64,000 nucleotides of DNA from an uncultured cyanobacterium (GTDB taxonomy: Bacteria > Cyanobacteriota > Cyanobacteriia > Cyanobacteriales > Nostocaceae). The stretch is from NCBI GenBank assembly GCA_903903925.1, contig CAIVAU010000209.1:1-64000 (forward strand). Direction: 5' to 3'. Below the pieces are notes generated by a model. That model was not told the DNA's origin. It searched no databases and saw only the letters and a list, made by a program, of their open reading frames with translations. The translations under genes were made by a program, and so were the position numbers. This document shows positions 35,807 to 45,700 of the stretch, in pieces. How positions within the stretch are numbered: the first letter of the stretch is position 1; every line of letters starts with the position of its first letter.

Positions 35807-38110
35807 ATGAGTAGACTAGTTGTTTTAAGCTTGGGTCAGGGAAACCTAAATGATGGCTTTGCATCTGTTACAGTCCAGATTGGAGAAGCAGACAACCCCT
35901 ACCGGATGAAGTTGACTGCTAGTTTACCAGCCTCACCAAAAATTCCTGACATTTACCGAAATTGGCAGTTGCTTTATTTTGCATTATCTCAACGACTGAG
36001 ATGCAATCAGGAGAAGGACGATCAATTTGAAATTGAAGAAGGTTATATAACTAATATTTCTCAAGTTGATCTCATAAATTTGTGTCAGATCTTGTCCCAA
36101 AGGATAAATGAATGGCTTAACTCAACAGAGTTTCGCAAAATTGACCAAAAATTACGTACTCATTTAAAACCATCTGAAGAAATTCGCTTTGTTATTGAAA
36201 CAAACGACAATTTGCTGCAAAGACTTCCTTGGCATCTGTGGGATTTTTTTGAGGATTACCCGCTGGCGGAGGTCGCGTTAAGTGGTGCAGAATATCAAAA
36301 AACAAATAAGTTATCTTTAAATAATAAGGGATTTCCAGTTCGGATTTTAGCAATTTTAGGTAATAGTCAAGAAATTGATATTAGTCGGGATCGGAAATAT
36401 TTAGAGAAATTATCAACCCAAGCAGAAATTGAGTTTTTAGTGGAGCCAAATCTAGGCAGTTTAAATGATCGCCTTTGGCAACAAGGTTGGGATATTCTCT
36501 TTTTTGCCGGTCATAGTTGTAGTCTCGAAAAAGGGCTGCTGCAAATCAATCCAAGAGATACAATTAATCTTGAGCAATTAAAGTATGCTCTCAAGCAAGC
36601 GATTAGTCGTGGGTTGAAGCTAGCAATTTTTAACTCTTGTGATGGTTTGGGGTTGGCGCAGCAGCTTCAGGATTTGCACATCCCTCAAGTTATTGTTATG
36701 CGTGAGCCTGTACCGGATGTGGTAGCTCAAGAATTTTTAAAGTATTTTCTCGCTGAATTTTCCTCTGGCAAGTCTTTATATGCTGCGGTGCGTTCTGCAC
36801 GCGAAAGACTACAAGGACTAGAGACAGATTATCCCTGCGCTACCTGGCTACCAGTCATTTTCCAGAATCCGGCTGAACCACCGCTGTTTTGGCCAGAGGA
36901 GAGTACGAGGAGTGAATGGGAAGAAAAGACAGGGTCGTTAGCCTTGGCTGTTCGGACTCCTATTCGTGTGCGAACAGAAATGCGAAAGAAAAACTCTCGG
37001 CTACGGCTTGAGTCCGATATTGTAGCACCAGCAGTACCAACAAGCAGACTGCCAAGGCAAAACTCTATCGACTTTTTTACCCATGTCAAGCAGGATCTGT
37101 CACCGCGCTTCCCGAGTGGTTCAATCCCGATTGATTCACCGTTTTATATTGAAAACCCTGCGATCGCTGCCCAAGTTGCGCAAGAAATCAGTCAACCAGG
37201 AGCCTTAATTCGGATTAAAGCCCCCAAAGAAATGGGTAAAACCTCTTTGCTGCTGAGGATTCTCGATTATACCCATCGGATTGGTTACAGTACAGTTACC
37301 CTGAACCTGGAGCAAATTGACCAGGCAATATTGAGCGATCTGAATCGATTTTTGCGCTGGCTGTGTGTCAATATCACATCTCAGCTTCATTTAGAATCAA
37401 GGCTAGACGAGTATTGGGATGAAGATATTGGTAGCAAAGTCAGCTGCTCACTTTACTTACGGGCTTATGTGCTGGAGCAAATAAACTCCCCCGTGGTTTT
37501 GGCGTTGGATGAAGTGAACCAGCTTTTTGAGCATCCGTCAGTAGCGAAGGAAGTTTTACCTCTGTTTCGTTCATGGTATGAAGAGGGTAAAAGAATGCCC
37601 GTTTGGCAAAAACTGCGCCAGATTGTGGTGCACTCCACAGAAGTTTATGTTCCGTTACAGATCCATCAGTCTCCTTTCAATGTGGGGTTACCGATTCAGT
37701 TAACCGGCTTAAGTTTAGATCAAATGCAGCAGTTAGCCCAGCGCTATGGGATCAATTGGAAAGACGGTGAGGAGGCGAGACTGTTAATGGATATGGTCGG
37801 GGGTCATCCAGCACTCGTACACTTAGCACTTTATCACCTAAGCCGTGGGGATCAGACTCTGGCGCAACTTCTAGACAGCGCCCCAACATCCTCCGGAATT
37901 TATTCTCATCACTTACAACGTCATTGGGCAGCTTTGCAAGAACAGTCAGAATTGGCGATCGCCCTTCACAAAGTCATGAACACTCCAGAACCCGTACCAT
38001 TAGAACCAATTCTCGCTCACAAATTAAGTAGTATGGGGCTGATTAAATTAGATCATAATCAAGCCACACCCAGCTGTCAGTTATATCGCCAATATTTTCA
38101 GTCCACCTAG
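35807..38110 (+). CDS. CHAT protease-like domain fused to AAA-like (PF14516-type) domain
   Basis: 767 aa. The N-terminal part (about 1-365) is a CHAT (caspase-like) domain: the catalytic-type His is in FFAGHSC (His236) and the Cys in FNSCDG (Cys278), so the dyad is intact. The domain ends with YPCATWLPVIFQNP. A linker with many Arg/Ser follows, then an AAA-like ATPase (about 440-740): PFYIENPAIAAQVAQEI, the P-loop-like APKEMGKTSLLLR and the Walker B-like VLALDEVNQLFEHP. Such fusions are frequent in filamentous cyanobacteria and are thought to work in signalling or cell-death-like responses. The protease substrate is unknown. It starts the gene block that separates potD from potB. Confidence 0.85.
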   Translation: MSRLVVLSLGQGNLNDGFASVTVQIGEADNPYRMKLTASLPASPKIPDIYRNWQLLYFALSQRLRCNQEKDDQFEIEEGYITNISQVDLINLCQILSQRINEWLNSTEFRKIDQKLRTHLKPSEEIRFVIETNDNLLQRLPWHLWDFFEDYPLAEVALSGAEYQKTNKLSLNNKGFPVRILAILGNSQEIDISRDRKYLEKLSTQAEIEFLVEPNLGSLNDRLWQQGWDILFFAGHSCSLEKGLLQINPRDTINLEQLKYALKQAISRGLKLAIFNSCDGLGLAQQLQDLHIPQVIVMREPVPDVVAQEFLKYFLAEFSSGKSLYAAVRSARERLQGLETDYPCATWLPVIFQNPAEPPLFWPEESTRSEWEEKTGSLALAVRTPIRVRTEMRKKNSRLRLESDIVAPAVPTSRLPRQNSIDFFTHVKQDLSPRFPSGSIPIDSPFYIENPAIAAQVAQEISQPGALIRIKAPKEMGKTSLLLRILDYTHRIGYSTVTLNLEQIDQAILSDLNRFLRWLCVNITSQLHLESRLDEYWDEDIGSKVSCSLYLRAYVLEQINSPVVLALDEVNQLFEHPSVAKEVLPLFRSWYEEGKRMPVWQKLRQIVVHSTEVYVPLQIHQSPFNVGLPIQLTGLSLDQMQQLAQRYGINWKDGEEARLLMDMVGGHPALVHLALYHLSRGDQTLAQLLDSAPTSSGIYSHHLQRHWAALQEQSELAIALHKVMNTPEPVPLEPILAHKLSSMGLIKLDHNQATPSCQLYRQYFQST

Positions 38111-38452
38111 GGACGGGGTCTCCCCGCCCTTAAACAAGAGTTAGGAGTTAAGAATAGAGAGTACGCCGCCAGTCATTCGCCTTCAACAAGTCATATTAAG
38201 AAAGCAATGTATTTCCTACAAGTCATCTTCGTACAAAAAATACTTGTAATATCATATCCAGTTAAAAAACTTTAATAACGCACCTAGTTGCGCTGTCTTC
38301 GCCAACAAAATCATAGAGCGCTAAAGCGCAACTACGAACCAAAAATAAAAATCTTATCCATCCAAAAAATGTTAAAAACCATATCTTTTTTGATTTACTT
38401 TATGACATAAACATGGGATAATTAATACTACATGTAATGGAGTTATCAGTGT
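38111..38452. other. Intergenic region with dispersed inverted repeat
   Basis: 342 bp. A G/C-rich hairpin (ggacggggtctccccgccc, about 38112-38130) follows the CHAT stop. Positions 38283-38340 carry a diverged copy of the inverted repeat also found at 58812-58859: tagttgcgctgtcttcgc and cgctaaagcgcaactacgaac are shared. The last 100 bp are AT-rich and probably contain the promoter of the next gene. Confidence 0.55.
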
Positions 38453-38941
38453 ATGGCTATTCAAGCCTATCAACATATTTCCGAAGGATTTTTCAGTGTA
38501 GTCCGCGACAAATTAGAAGGGACAAGGGGCGCTGGAGTTGATATTAAGCAACTCCAAACAAGTTATGCCAGTGCAAGCAAAAAGCTATCCCAACTGATTG
38601 CTCAATCATGGCTACAAAAGGATGTAGAAGGTTCAGAGGGACACGAATTTAGACAAATACTTCTGAGACATAATTCAGAAGAGATCAAAGACTTTCTGAA
38701 GAATAAGCATAGTATCAATATTGACGATTTGTTCCAGGCAGTATCAGATGGTCCGGTAGATGTCAAGGTAAGTTGGGATACATTTGGTGGGAAAACTGAT
38801 GAAGAACTAAGACTGTATGTACTACCTTATCCTCCACGACCTTCTGAAGTCACAGACGCGCAGTTAGAAAAGTGGGTTAACGATATAAATCCTGAGCAAA
38901 TATTTCCTCTAGACCCCTATATTCCTTTAACCTTCTTTTGA
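38453..38941 (+). CDS. NHLP/TOMM-propeptide-like small protein, candidate RiPP precursor
   Basis: 162 aa. Not a textbook family member, but its layout follows nitrile-hydratase-leader (NHLP) TOMM precursors: an LIAQSW helix and F-R-x-x-LL (residues 48-74), then DVKVSWDT followed by LRLYVLPYPPRP and DAQLEKWV, equivalent to the V-x-V-x-E-x-T ... LVLP ... lsDeeLE pattern. After this the C-terminus is only about 20 residues, ending DPYIPLTFF. The whole protein has no Cys, and the tail has one Thr and no Ser. It sits directly upstream of a fused RRE-E1-YcaO cyclodehydratase gene (312 bp gap), which is why a precursor role is proposed. It could instead be an accessory protein. Confidence 0.5.
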   Translation: MAIQAYQHISEGFFSVVRDKLEGTRGAGVDIKQLQTSYASASKKLSQLIAQSWLQKDVEGSEGHEFRQILLRHNSEEIKDFLKNKHSINIDDLFQAVSDGPVDVKVSWDTFGGKTDEELRLYVLPYPPRPSEVTDAQLEKWVNDINPEQIFPLDPYIPLTFF

Positions 38942-39253
38942 TACAGTGCTGTTCAGGTTTCAGGTTATTGACTCATACCAGCTTGATTATTAGTTAGTGC
39001 CTGCATCCCACATTTTGCACCTTGAACTATCACATCTCATAGTTTCTGCTGTCAAAGAGACTCAAACTCTTGCTTGGTACTAATTTGATTTAAGGTTTGC
39101 CAAAATGTTTAAGTTGGGAAGCCACTCTCATCCCGTAATGCACCATTCCAGGCTTTCGACGGTGCGTTACGGACTTCGTCCTAACACACCCTACGATACT
39201 GATATAGGGTAGTTCAATTCCTCAGATAGTCCTAAAAAGGTAAGGATATTGCC
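38942..39253. other. Intergenic region upstream of the YcaO gene
   Basis: 312 bp. Positions about 39138-39194 carry a common cyanobacterial dispersed repeat (ggtgcgttacggacttcgtc followed by a complementary aacacaccctac). I looked for a short Cys/Ser/Thr-rich precursor ORF on both strands and saw none that was convincing. An aaggtaagg ribosome-site-like sequence lies at 39237-39245. Confidence 0.45.
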
Positions 39254-41596
39254 GTGTCAGTATCCTTGCCTTTTTGCAGTTACCAATCCTCAAATCAAAT
39301 GGCTATGCTGAAGCTGAAGAAACCGAAGTTTAAAAGTTGTTTCCGCGTTGAAACTGTAGAATCAGAAGGTATATTTCTCTTATCTGAGAGAGATTCTTTT
39401 TTGCTAAGTGGTCATTTATATCAACTGTTAACGCCTTTACTTAATGGTCAGTATAGCGTTGACGAAATTGTTGACAAAACTCTTCCAGTTCTTATACCAG
39501 AAAATGCGCCTGTTCAAGAGTTTATCGCTGCTAGCGCCAATATTTATTATGCGCTGATGCAGATGGAACAACAAGGCTACATTGTTGAAAGCAATGACCC
39601 TTTGTCATCTACATTAGCAGTGTTCTGTGATACTCTAAATATTAGGATCGAAGAGGCTAACCGCCGATTACAAAGCACCAAAGTTGCAGTCAAAAGCTTC
39701 GGTTCTATTGCTACCTCAGAATTTATTTCTACTCTGGAATCACTGCATATCCAAGTGTCTGATGATGGAGACAGAGTAGTAGTCTTGACTGATGATTATC
39801 TTCAAGATGGTCTAGATGTTTTTAATCAAGAAGCCTTGCAGTCTAAACGCCCTTGGATGCTCGTTAAGCCAATGGGAACAATTGTTTGGATTGGACCTAT
39901 ATTTCAGCCAGAGAAAACAGGTTGTTGGGAGTGCTTAGCTCAACGTTTACGAGGTAACAGAACCGTTGCAGGATTTATCCAGAAAAACAAGGGCATTTCA
40001 ACACCTTCCACACCTCCTCTCAGTTTCCTCCCTTCTATCTTACAAACTTCACTGGGTATGGCTGCCACAGAAGTTTTGAAATGGATTGTAAAGGGAGAGA
40101 ATAAACAGCTAGAGGGGATGCTAGTGACTCATGATATTTTGTCTGTGCAAACACAAAATCATATCCTGGTTAAGCGCCCTCAATGTGCTTGCTGTGGAAA
40201 TTTAAGGTTATATGGGAAACCTCTACCAATAATTTTAGGAAATCGGAAGAAAACTTTCACAACAGATGGCGGACATCGTTCTGTTTCTCCTGAAGAAACT
40301 CTGAAAAAATATCAACATCATATTAGCCCGATTACAGGAATTATTCGAGAACAGAGGTCGTTATTCCAAGAAGCAAATGGGTTGATCCATATCTATACTG
40401 TTAAACATAATTTTGCTACGATGTTTGATACTTGGGACTCCTTACGCCAAAATATTAGAGGAAAAAGTGCGGGTAAAGGGAAGAGTGACCAGCAAGCTAA
40501 GGCAAGTGGTTTTTGCGAAGCTATAGAGAGATATTCTGGAGGTTTTCAAGGAGACGAAATTAGACAAAAAGGCAGTTACAAAAAAATGGGTGACAAAGCA
40601 ATTCACCCAAATGCTTGTATGAACTTTAGTCAAGAGCAATACAAGAATCGTCAGGAGTGGAATGCTAACTGTCATAGTTTTTTTCAAAGAGTTCCAGAAC
40701 CTTTTGATGAGGAAAGAGAAATCGAGTGGACACCTATTTGGTCTTTAACTCATCAAGACTTTAAATATTTGCCAACTGCCTATTGTTATTACGGCTATTC
40801 AAAATATCTCAAGGCTGATTGTTGGGCTGACTCTAATGGTTGTGCTGCTGGAAACACATTAGAAGAGGCAATTCTACAAGGTTTTATGGAATTAGTCGAG
40901 CGCGACAGCGTGGCTTTGTGGTGGTATAACCAAACTAAAAGACCGAGGGTAGATTTAGACAGTTTCGATGAGCCGTATTTTCAAAATTTGAAGGAGTATT
41001 ACCAAACCATTCATCGTGAACTTTGGGTTTTGGACATCACCAGTGATCTAAATATTCCTACTTTTGCTGCTATGAGTAGGAGAATTGATCGAGAAGTCGA
41101 GGACATCATCTTTGGCTTTGGTGCCCATTTTGACCCAAAGATTGCCATTTTAAGAGCCGTGACCGAGACAAACCAGTCACTTCCTGCAGTATTATCAGTT
41201 CATGCTGATGGCAGTACCCAATATCCTCCATCCGCTGATCCCCTAGCCCTTGATTGGTGGAAAACTTCTACCCTAGAAAATCAACCCTATCTGGCTCCTG
41301 ATGAAAGCATGACACCAAAAGTGTATTCTGATTATCCCCTCCTGTGGAGTGATAATCTACTTGAAGATGTGATGACTTGCAAACAGATCGCTGAAAAAAA
41401 CGATCTCGAAATGCTGGTTTTAGATCAGACCCGTCCCGACATCGGACTGAAGGTCGTGAAGGTGATCGTACCAGGAATGCGTCACTTCTGGAAAAGATTA
41501 GGTTCTGGAAGGCTTTATGATGTTCCCGTTCAATTGGGTTGGATAAAAAAACCTTTAAAGGAAAATCAACTCAACCCTACTCCCATGTGGATGTGA
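39254..41596 (+). CDS. Fused TOMM cyclodehydratase (RRE - E1-like - YcaO)
   Basis: 780 aa from GTG 39254 (ribosome-site-like aaggtaagg 8 nt upstream); ATG 39299 is an alternative start. Residues about 20-115 are a precursor-recognition (RRE-like) domain. Residues about 140-330 are an E1-like/ThiF-related domain with zinc-type cysteines CWEC (224, 227) and CACC (311-314). Residues about 370-780 are a YcaO domain with ATP-site motifs SAGKGKSDQQAKASGFCEAI, ERYSG, ELVERDSVALWW and RAVTETNQS, ending in a proline-containing tail PTPMWM. Such fusions use ATP to cyclise Cys/Ser/Thr of precursor peptides into azolines. No SagB-type dehydrogenase or dedicated peptide exporter is adjacent. An amidohydrolase follows. 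Confidence 0.88.
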   Translation: MSVSLPFCSYQSSNQMAMLKLKKPKFKSCFRVETVESEGIFLLSERDSFLLSGHLYQLLTPLLNGQYSVDEIVDKTLPVLIPENAPVQEFIAASANIYYALMQMEQQGYIVESNDPLSSTLAVFCDTLNIRIEEANRRLQSTKVAVKSFGSIATSEFISTLESLHIQVSDDGDRVVVLTDDYLQDGLDVFNQEALQSKRPWMLVKPMGTIVWIGPIFQPEKTGCWECLAQRLRGNRTVAGFIQKNKGISTPSTPPLSFLPSILQTSLGMAATEVLKWIVKGENKQLEGMLVTHDILSVQTQNHILVKRPQCACCGNLRLYGKPLPIILGNRKKTFTTDGGHRSVSPEETLKKYQHHISPITGIIREQRSLFQEANGLIHIYTVKHNFATMFDTWDSLRQNIRGKSAGKGKSDQQAKASGFCEAIERYSGGFQGDEIRQKGSYKKMGDKAIHPNACMNFSQEQYKNRQEWNANCHSFFQRVPEPFDEEREIEWTPIWSLTHQDFKYLPTAYCYYGYSKYLKADCWADSNGCAAGNTLEEAILQGFMELVERDSVALWWYNQTKRPRVDLDSFDEPYFQNLKEYYQTIHRELWVLDITSDLNIPTFAAMSRRIDREVEDIIFGFGAHFDPKIAILRAVTETNQSLPAVLSVHADGSTQYPPSADPLALDWWKTSTLENQPYLAPDESMTPKVYSDYPLLWSDNLLEDVMTCKQIAEKNDLEMLVLDQTRPDIGLKVVKVIVPGMRHFWKRLGSGRLYDVPVQLGWIKKPLKENQLNPTPMWM

Positions 41597-41616
41597 CTTT
41601 CAGAGGGAACAGAGAA

Positions 41617-41655
<39 letters not shown>

Positions 41656-41660
41656 AATTT

Positions 41661-42743
41661 ATGCTGAACGGATATCGAATCATTGATGGCGACTCCCATG
41701 TGTTTGAACCAACCCACATCTGGGAAAAGTATCTGGAACCTCAGTTTAAAAGTTTTGCACCGTCACCCGATCTCAAAATTAAGGGTGAAGAAATTGTTAG
41801 CAAAAACCTTGCTCTAGTTTGCCGTGAGGGACAGAAGCAAATTACGGGAAATTACCCTATGTCTGTACTCAGTGACTTCGACTCAGAATCTCATGTCAAA
41901 GTAATGAAGCAGATGGGAATTGATATCTCGTTTGTTTATCCGTCTTACGCAATTTGGATTCTGGGAATTGATACAATGGCACCACAACTTGCGGGAGCAT
42001 TTGCCCGCGCCTACAATAATTGGTTGCGAGACTTTTGTAGCTATGATTCGCAAATTCTCAAAGGTGTGGGAGCAATTAGTCTTCATGCGCCCGAAGAGAT
42101 GATCCCGGAATTGCTAAGAATTGTAGAGTTTGGCTGGAAAGCCGTCTTTTTACCCCCTAACCCAGTAAAAGGAAAACTGCTGAGTGACCCTGCTTATGAG
42201 CCTTTTTGGACGAAGTGCGAAGAGTTAGACATAGCAATTGGTCTTCATGAAGGCGCTTTTGCTCGTGTACCAACTACCGGGGCAGATCGGTTTAATACTA
42301 AGTTTGCCATCCACGCTTGTTCTCATCCTATGGAACAGATGATGGCATTGTTAGCGCTGATTGAAGGAGGGGTGCTAGAACGCCACCCTAAGCTAAAAGT
42401 TGGTTTTCTGGAGTCAGGCTGTGGCTGGCTACCTTACTGGTTGTGGCGACTGGATGAAGAGTACGAGAATCTACATTGGGAGGTTAAAGATAATGTAAAG
42501 ATGCTGCCTTCAGATTATTTCCGTCGTCAGTGCTTTATTGCGATCGAGCCTTCCGAGCCTTATCTTACTGAGATTATCCAGTATATCGGCTCCGATAACT
42601 TAATCTTTGGTTCAGACTACCCCCACATGGATCACAAGCTAGATATTGTTGAGCAAGCCGTAGCACTTCAGGAGCGGTTACCCAAAAAAACCGTGGAAAA
42701 ACTACTCTGGGATAACCCCCTTCGTTTCTACGGTTTAGAATAA
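41661..42743 (+). CDS. Amidohydrolase family 2 protein (metal-dependent hydrolase)
   Basis: 360 aa, TIM-barrel amidohydrolase of the aminocarboxymuconate-semialdehyde-decarboxylase-like group. Metal-site motifs: IDGDSHVFEP near the N-terminus, IGLHEGAF and HPMEQMMAL in the middle, and FGSDYPHMDH with the late Asp-His. It lies 64 bp behind the YcaO gene on the same strand. Hydrolases of this type are occasional RiPP tailoring enzymes, but a cluster-independent role cannot be excluded. Confidence 0.85.
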   Translation: MLNGYRIIDGDSHVFEPTHIWEKYLEPQFKSFAPSPDLKIKGEEIVSKNLALVCREGQKQITGNYPMSVLSDFDSESHVKVMKQMGIDISFVYPSYAIWILGIDTMAPQLAGAFARAYNNWLRDFCSYDSQILKGVGAISLHAPEEMIPELLRIVEFGWKAVFLPPNPVKGKLLSDPAYEPFWTKCEELDIAIGLHEGAFARVPTTGADRFNTKFAIHACSHPMEQMMALLALIEGGVLERHPKLKVGFLESGCGWLPYWLWRLDEEYENLHWEVKDNVKMLPSDYFRRQCFIAIEPSEPYLTEIIQYIGSDNLIFGSDYPHMDHKLDIVEQAVALQERLPKKTVEKLLWDNPLRFYGLE

Positions 42744-42772
42744 GACACAACAACTCCTGCTGGAACTTGGCA

Positions 42773-45700
42773 ATGGATATTTTGGGATACCAAGCTAGAA
42801 AAATACTCTATGAGAGTGATAACTCGTTGGTTTACCGAGCTTACCGAGAAGCAGATAACCAACCTGTTATTCTCAAAATGCTAAAACAAGCTTATCCAAC
42901 TCCAAAAAGAATAGCTGAGTTCCAGCGAGAATATGAAATCACCAAAAAACTTACCCTGACAGGTGTGGTAAACGCCTACAGCTTGGAAACCGATCAGCAT
43001 CGATGGGTGATGGTGCTAGAAGATTTTGGTGGTGAATCCCTCGCACTGGTAAAGCAAAACAGACAATTTGCTCTCCATGAGTTTTTATCACTGGCAATTA
43101 AATTTGTTGACATTCTTGCTCAGGTGCATGAGCAACATATCATACACAAAGATATTAACCCATCTAATATTGTTTGGAATCAGACAACGGGTCAACTCAA
43201 ACTGATTGATTTTGGCATCTCAACACAACTCTCACGAGAAGCCACAGCTTTCCGTAACCTAAATTTACTAGAAGGAACTTTAGCGTATATCTCCCCAGAA
43301 CAGACTGGACGGATGAACCGGGAGATTGATTATCGCACTGATTTTTACTCTCTAGGCGTAACTTTCTATGAATTACTAACGGGTGAGTTGCCCTTCTCTA
43401 ACCATGATGTGTTGGAGTTGATACATTGTCATATTGCAAGACTGCCTGTAGCACCACACGAACATAGACCTGACATTCCCTTCATCATTTCAGAAATCGT
43501 GCTGAAGCTCATGGCGAAAAACGCTGAAGACCGCTATCAAACAGCTTATGGTCTAAAAGCAGATTTGGAGGAATGTCGGCAGCAATGGCAGGTTTTAGGA
43601 AAGATTAGCGCTTTTGCGCTTGGTCAGCAGGATATTTCAGGCAGATTCCAAATTCCGCAAAAGCTTTATGGGCGAGAACAGGAAATTGAGACTTTGATCG
43701 CTGCTTTTGGGCGGGTCAGCCAGGGAGCTAGAGAAATGATGTTAGTGACAGGGTATTCTGGCGTTGGTAAGTCGTCCTTAGTACAGGAAGTCTATAAGCC
43801 AATTACAGAAAAGCAGGGATACTTTATCTCTGGAAAATTCGATCAATTTCAAAGAAATATTCCCTATGCTTCACTAGTTCAAGCCTTTCGATCCTTAATT
43901 CGACAACTGCTGACAGAAAGCCAAGCCCAAATAGAAACTTGGCGCGAAAAACTACTGGTTGCTTTAGGTTCCATTGGTCAGGTCATTGTTGACGTCATTC
44001 CAGAAGTAGAACTGATTATCGGCTCACAACCGGCAATGCCAGAATTAGGCCCAGCAGAAGCTCAAAATCGCTTTAACCTAGTATTTCAAAACTTTATTAA
44101 AGTATTTACACAAGCCTCACATCCACTGGTTCTCTTCTTGGATGATTTACAGTGGGCTGATGGGGCTTCACTGAAATTGATTGAACTGTTAATGACGGCA
44201 GTAGATAGTAGTTATCTGTTGGTCATCGGGGCATATCGAGATAATGAAGTGAGTCCGACCCATCCATTGCTATTAACGCTAGATGAAATCAGGAAGGGGG
44301 GAGCAACGGTCGAGCAAATCGTGCTTGCGCCTTTAACCCTACCTGATGTTACACAATTGACTATTGATACCTTCAGATGTTCACAAAAACGAGCTAGACA
44401 TCTGTCAGAATTGGTACGGGCAAAAACTTATGGCAATCCCTTCTTTATGAATGAGTTTTTGAAGTCACTTTATGGTATGGAACTATTGAAATTTGACTTC
44501 CAGAACAAGATTTGGCAATGGGATATAGCGCAAATTCAGGCACGAGATATCACTGATAATGTAGTCGAACTCATGACCAACAAACTGCGAAAGTTGGGAA
44601 ATGACACCCAACAAGTCTTGAAGCTAGCAGCTTGTGTTGGTAACCAGTTTGAACTCCAGACCCTGGCAATTATCCATGAAAAACCACCCCAATCAACGGC
44701 TGCTGACTTGTGGGCTGCAATAGCGGACGGTTTAATTTTGCCCTTAGGAGATGCTTATAAGTTGATAAACTTTAACATCGAGGGTTTGGCAGATGAAGTC
44801 ACAGTCGAATACAAGTTTGCCCATGACCGCATCCAGCAAGCAGCCTATTCCCTCATTCCTGATGTAGAAAAGCAAGAAGTACACTGGCAAGTAGGACAAC
44901 TGCTGCTGCAGAATACACCGTTAGACGAGCAAGAGCAGAAAATCTTTGACATTGTCAACCAGCTTAATCAGGGGCGCAATCACCTGAAAAATCAGACAGC
45001 GCGAGATGAGCTAGCTCAATTAAACCTGATAGCAGGTCGCAAAGCAAAGGCATCTGCGGCTTATCAATCGGCGTTCAATTACTTGCAAATCGGGATCGAA
45101 CTGCTGAACTCCTCTCAATCCTCTTTATTAAATGAAAGGGATTGCTGGTTGCAGCAGTATGACTTAACACTGACACTGTACCTGGAAGGAGCAGAAGCAT
45201 CTGGACTTTGCGGTTACATTGAGGAGGTAGAGCAATGGACTCAGGTTATATTGCAACAAGCCAAAACTGTGCAGAGCAAAGTGAAAGCCTATGAAATTAA
45301 GCTCCATGCTTATTTAGGGCAACAGAACTCCTCTGAAGCGATCAAGATTGGATTGCAAGCTCTGCGATTTTTAGGAGTAGATCTGCCGGAAAAACCAAGT
45401 CAAGAGGATTTGGTACGCCGTCTAGAGGAGACAAAGGCTATTTGGACTGGGAAGCAAATAGAGGATTTAATTGATCTACCGGACATAACAGATGCCACAA
45501 AGCGGGCAACCATGCCGCTCTTATTTCTTATAGTTAGCCTAGGTAACATAGGATTACCTGAACTTTATCCTTTCCTCATCCTTGAATTGGTTAATTTATC
45601 TTTTAAATTTGGCAATACATCTTTCTCTACGGTTGCCTATGTTAGTTATGGAGTCATTTTATGTAATTCAGTAGGAGATCTAGAAGCTGGCTATCAATTT

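Noticed and set aside
39108..39218. Short ORF starting MFKLGSHSHP as a possible RiPP precursor
   Set aside because: It is built from a common dispersed cyanobacterial repeat (ggtgcgttacggacttcgtc), lacks Cys and has no leader features.
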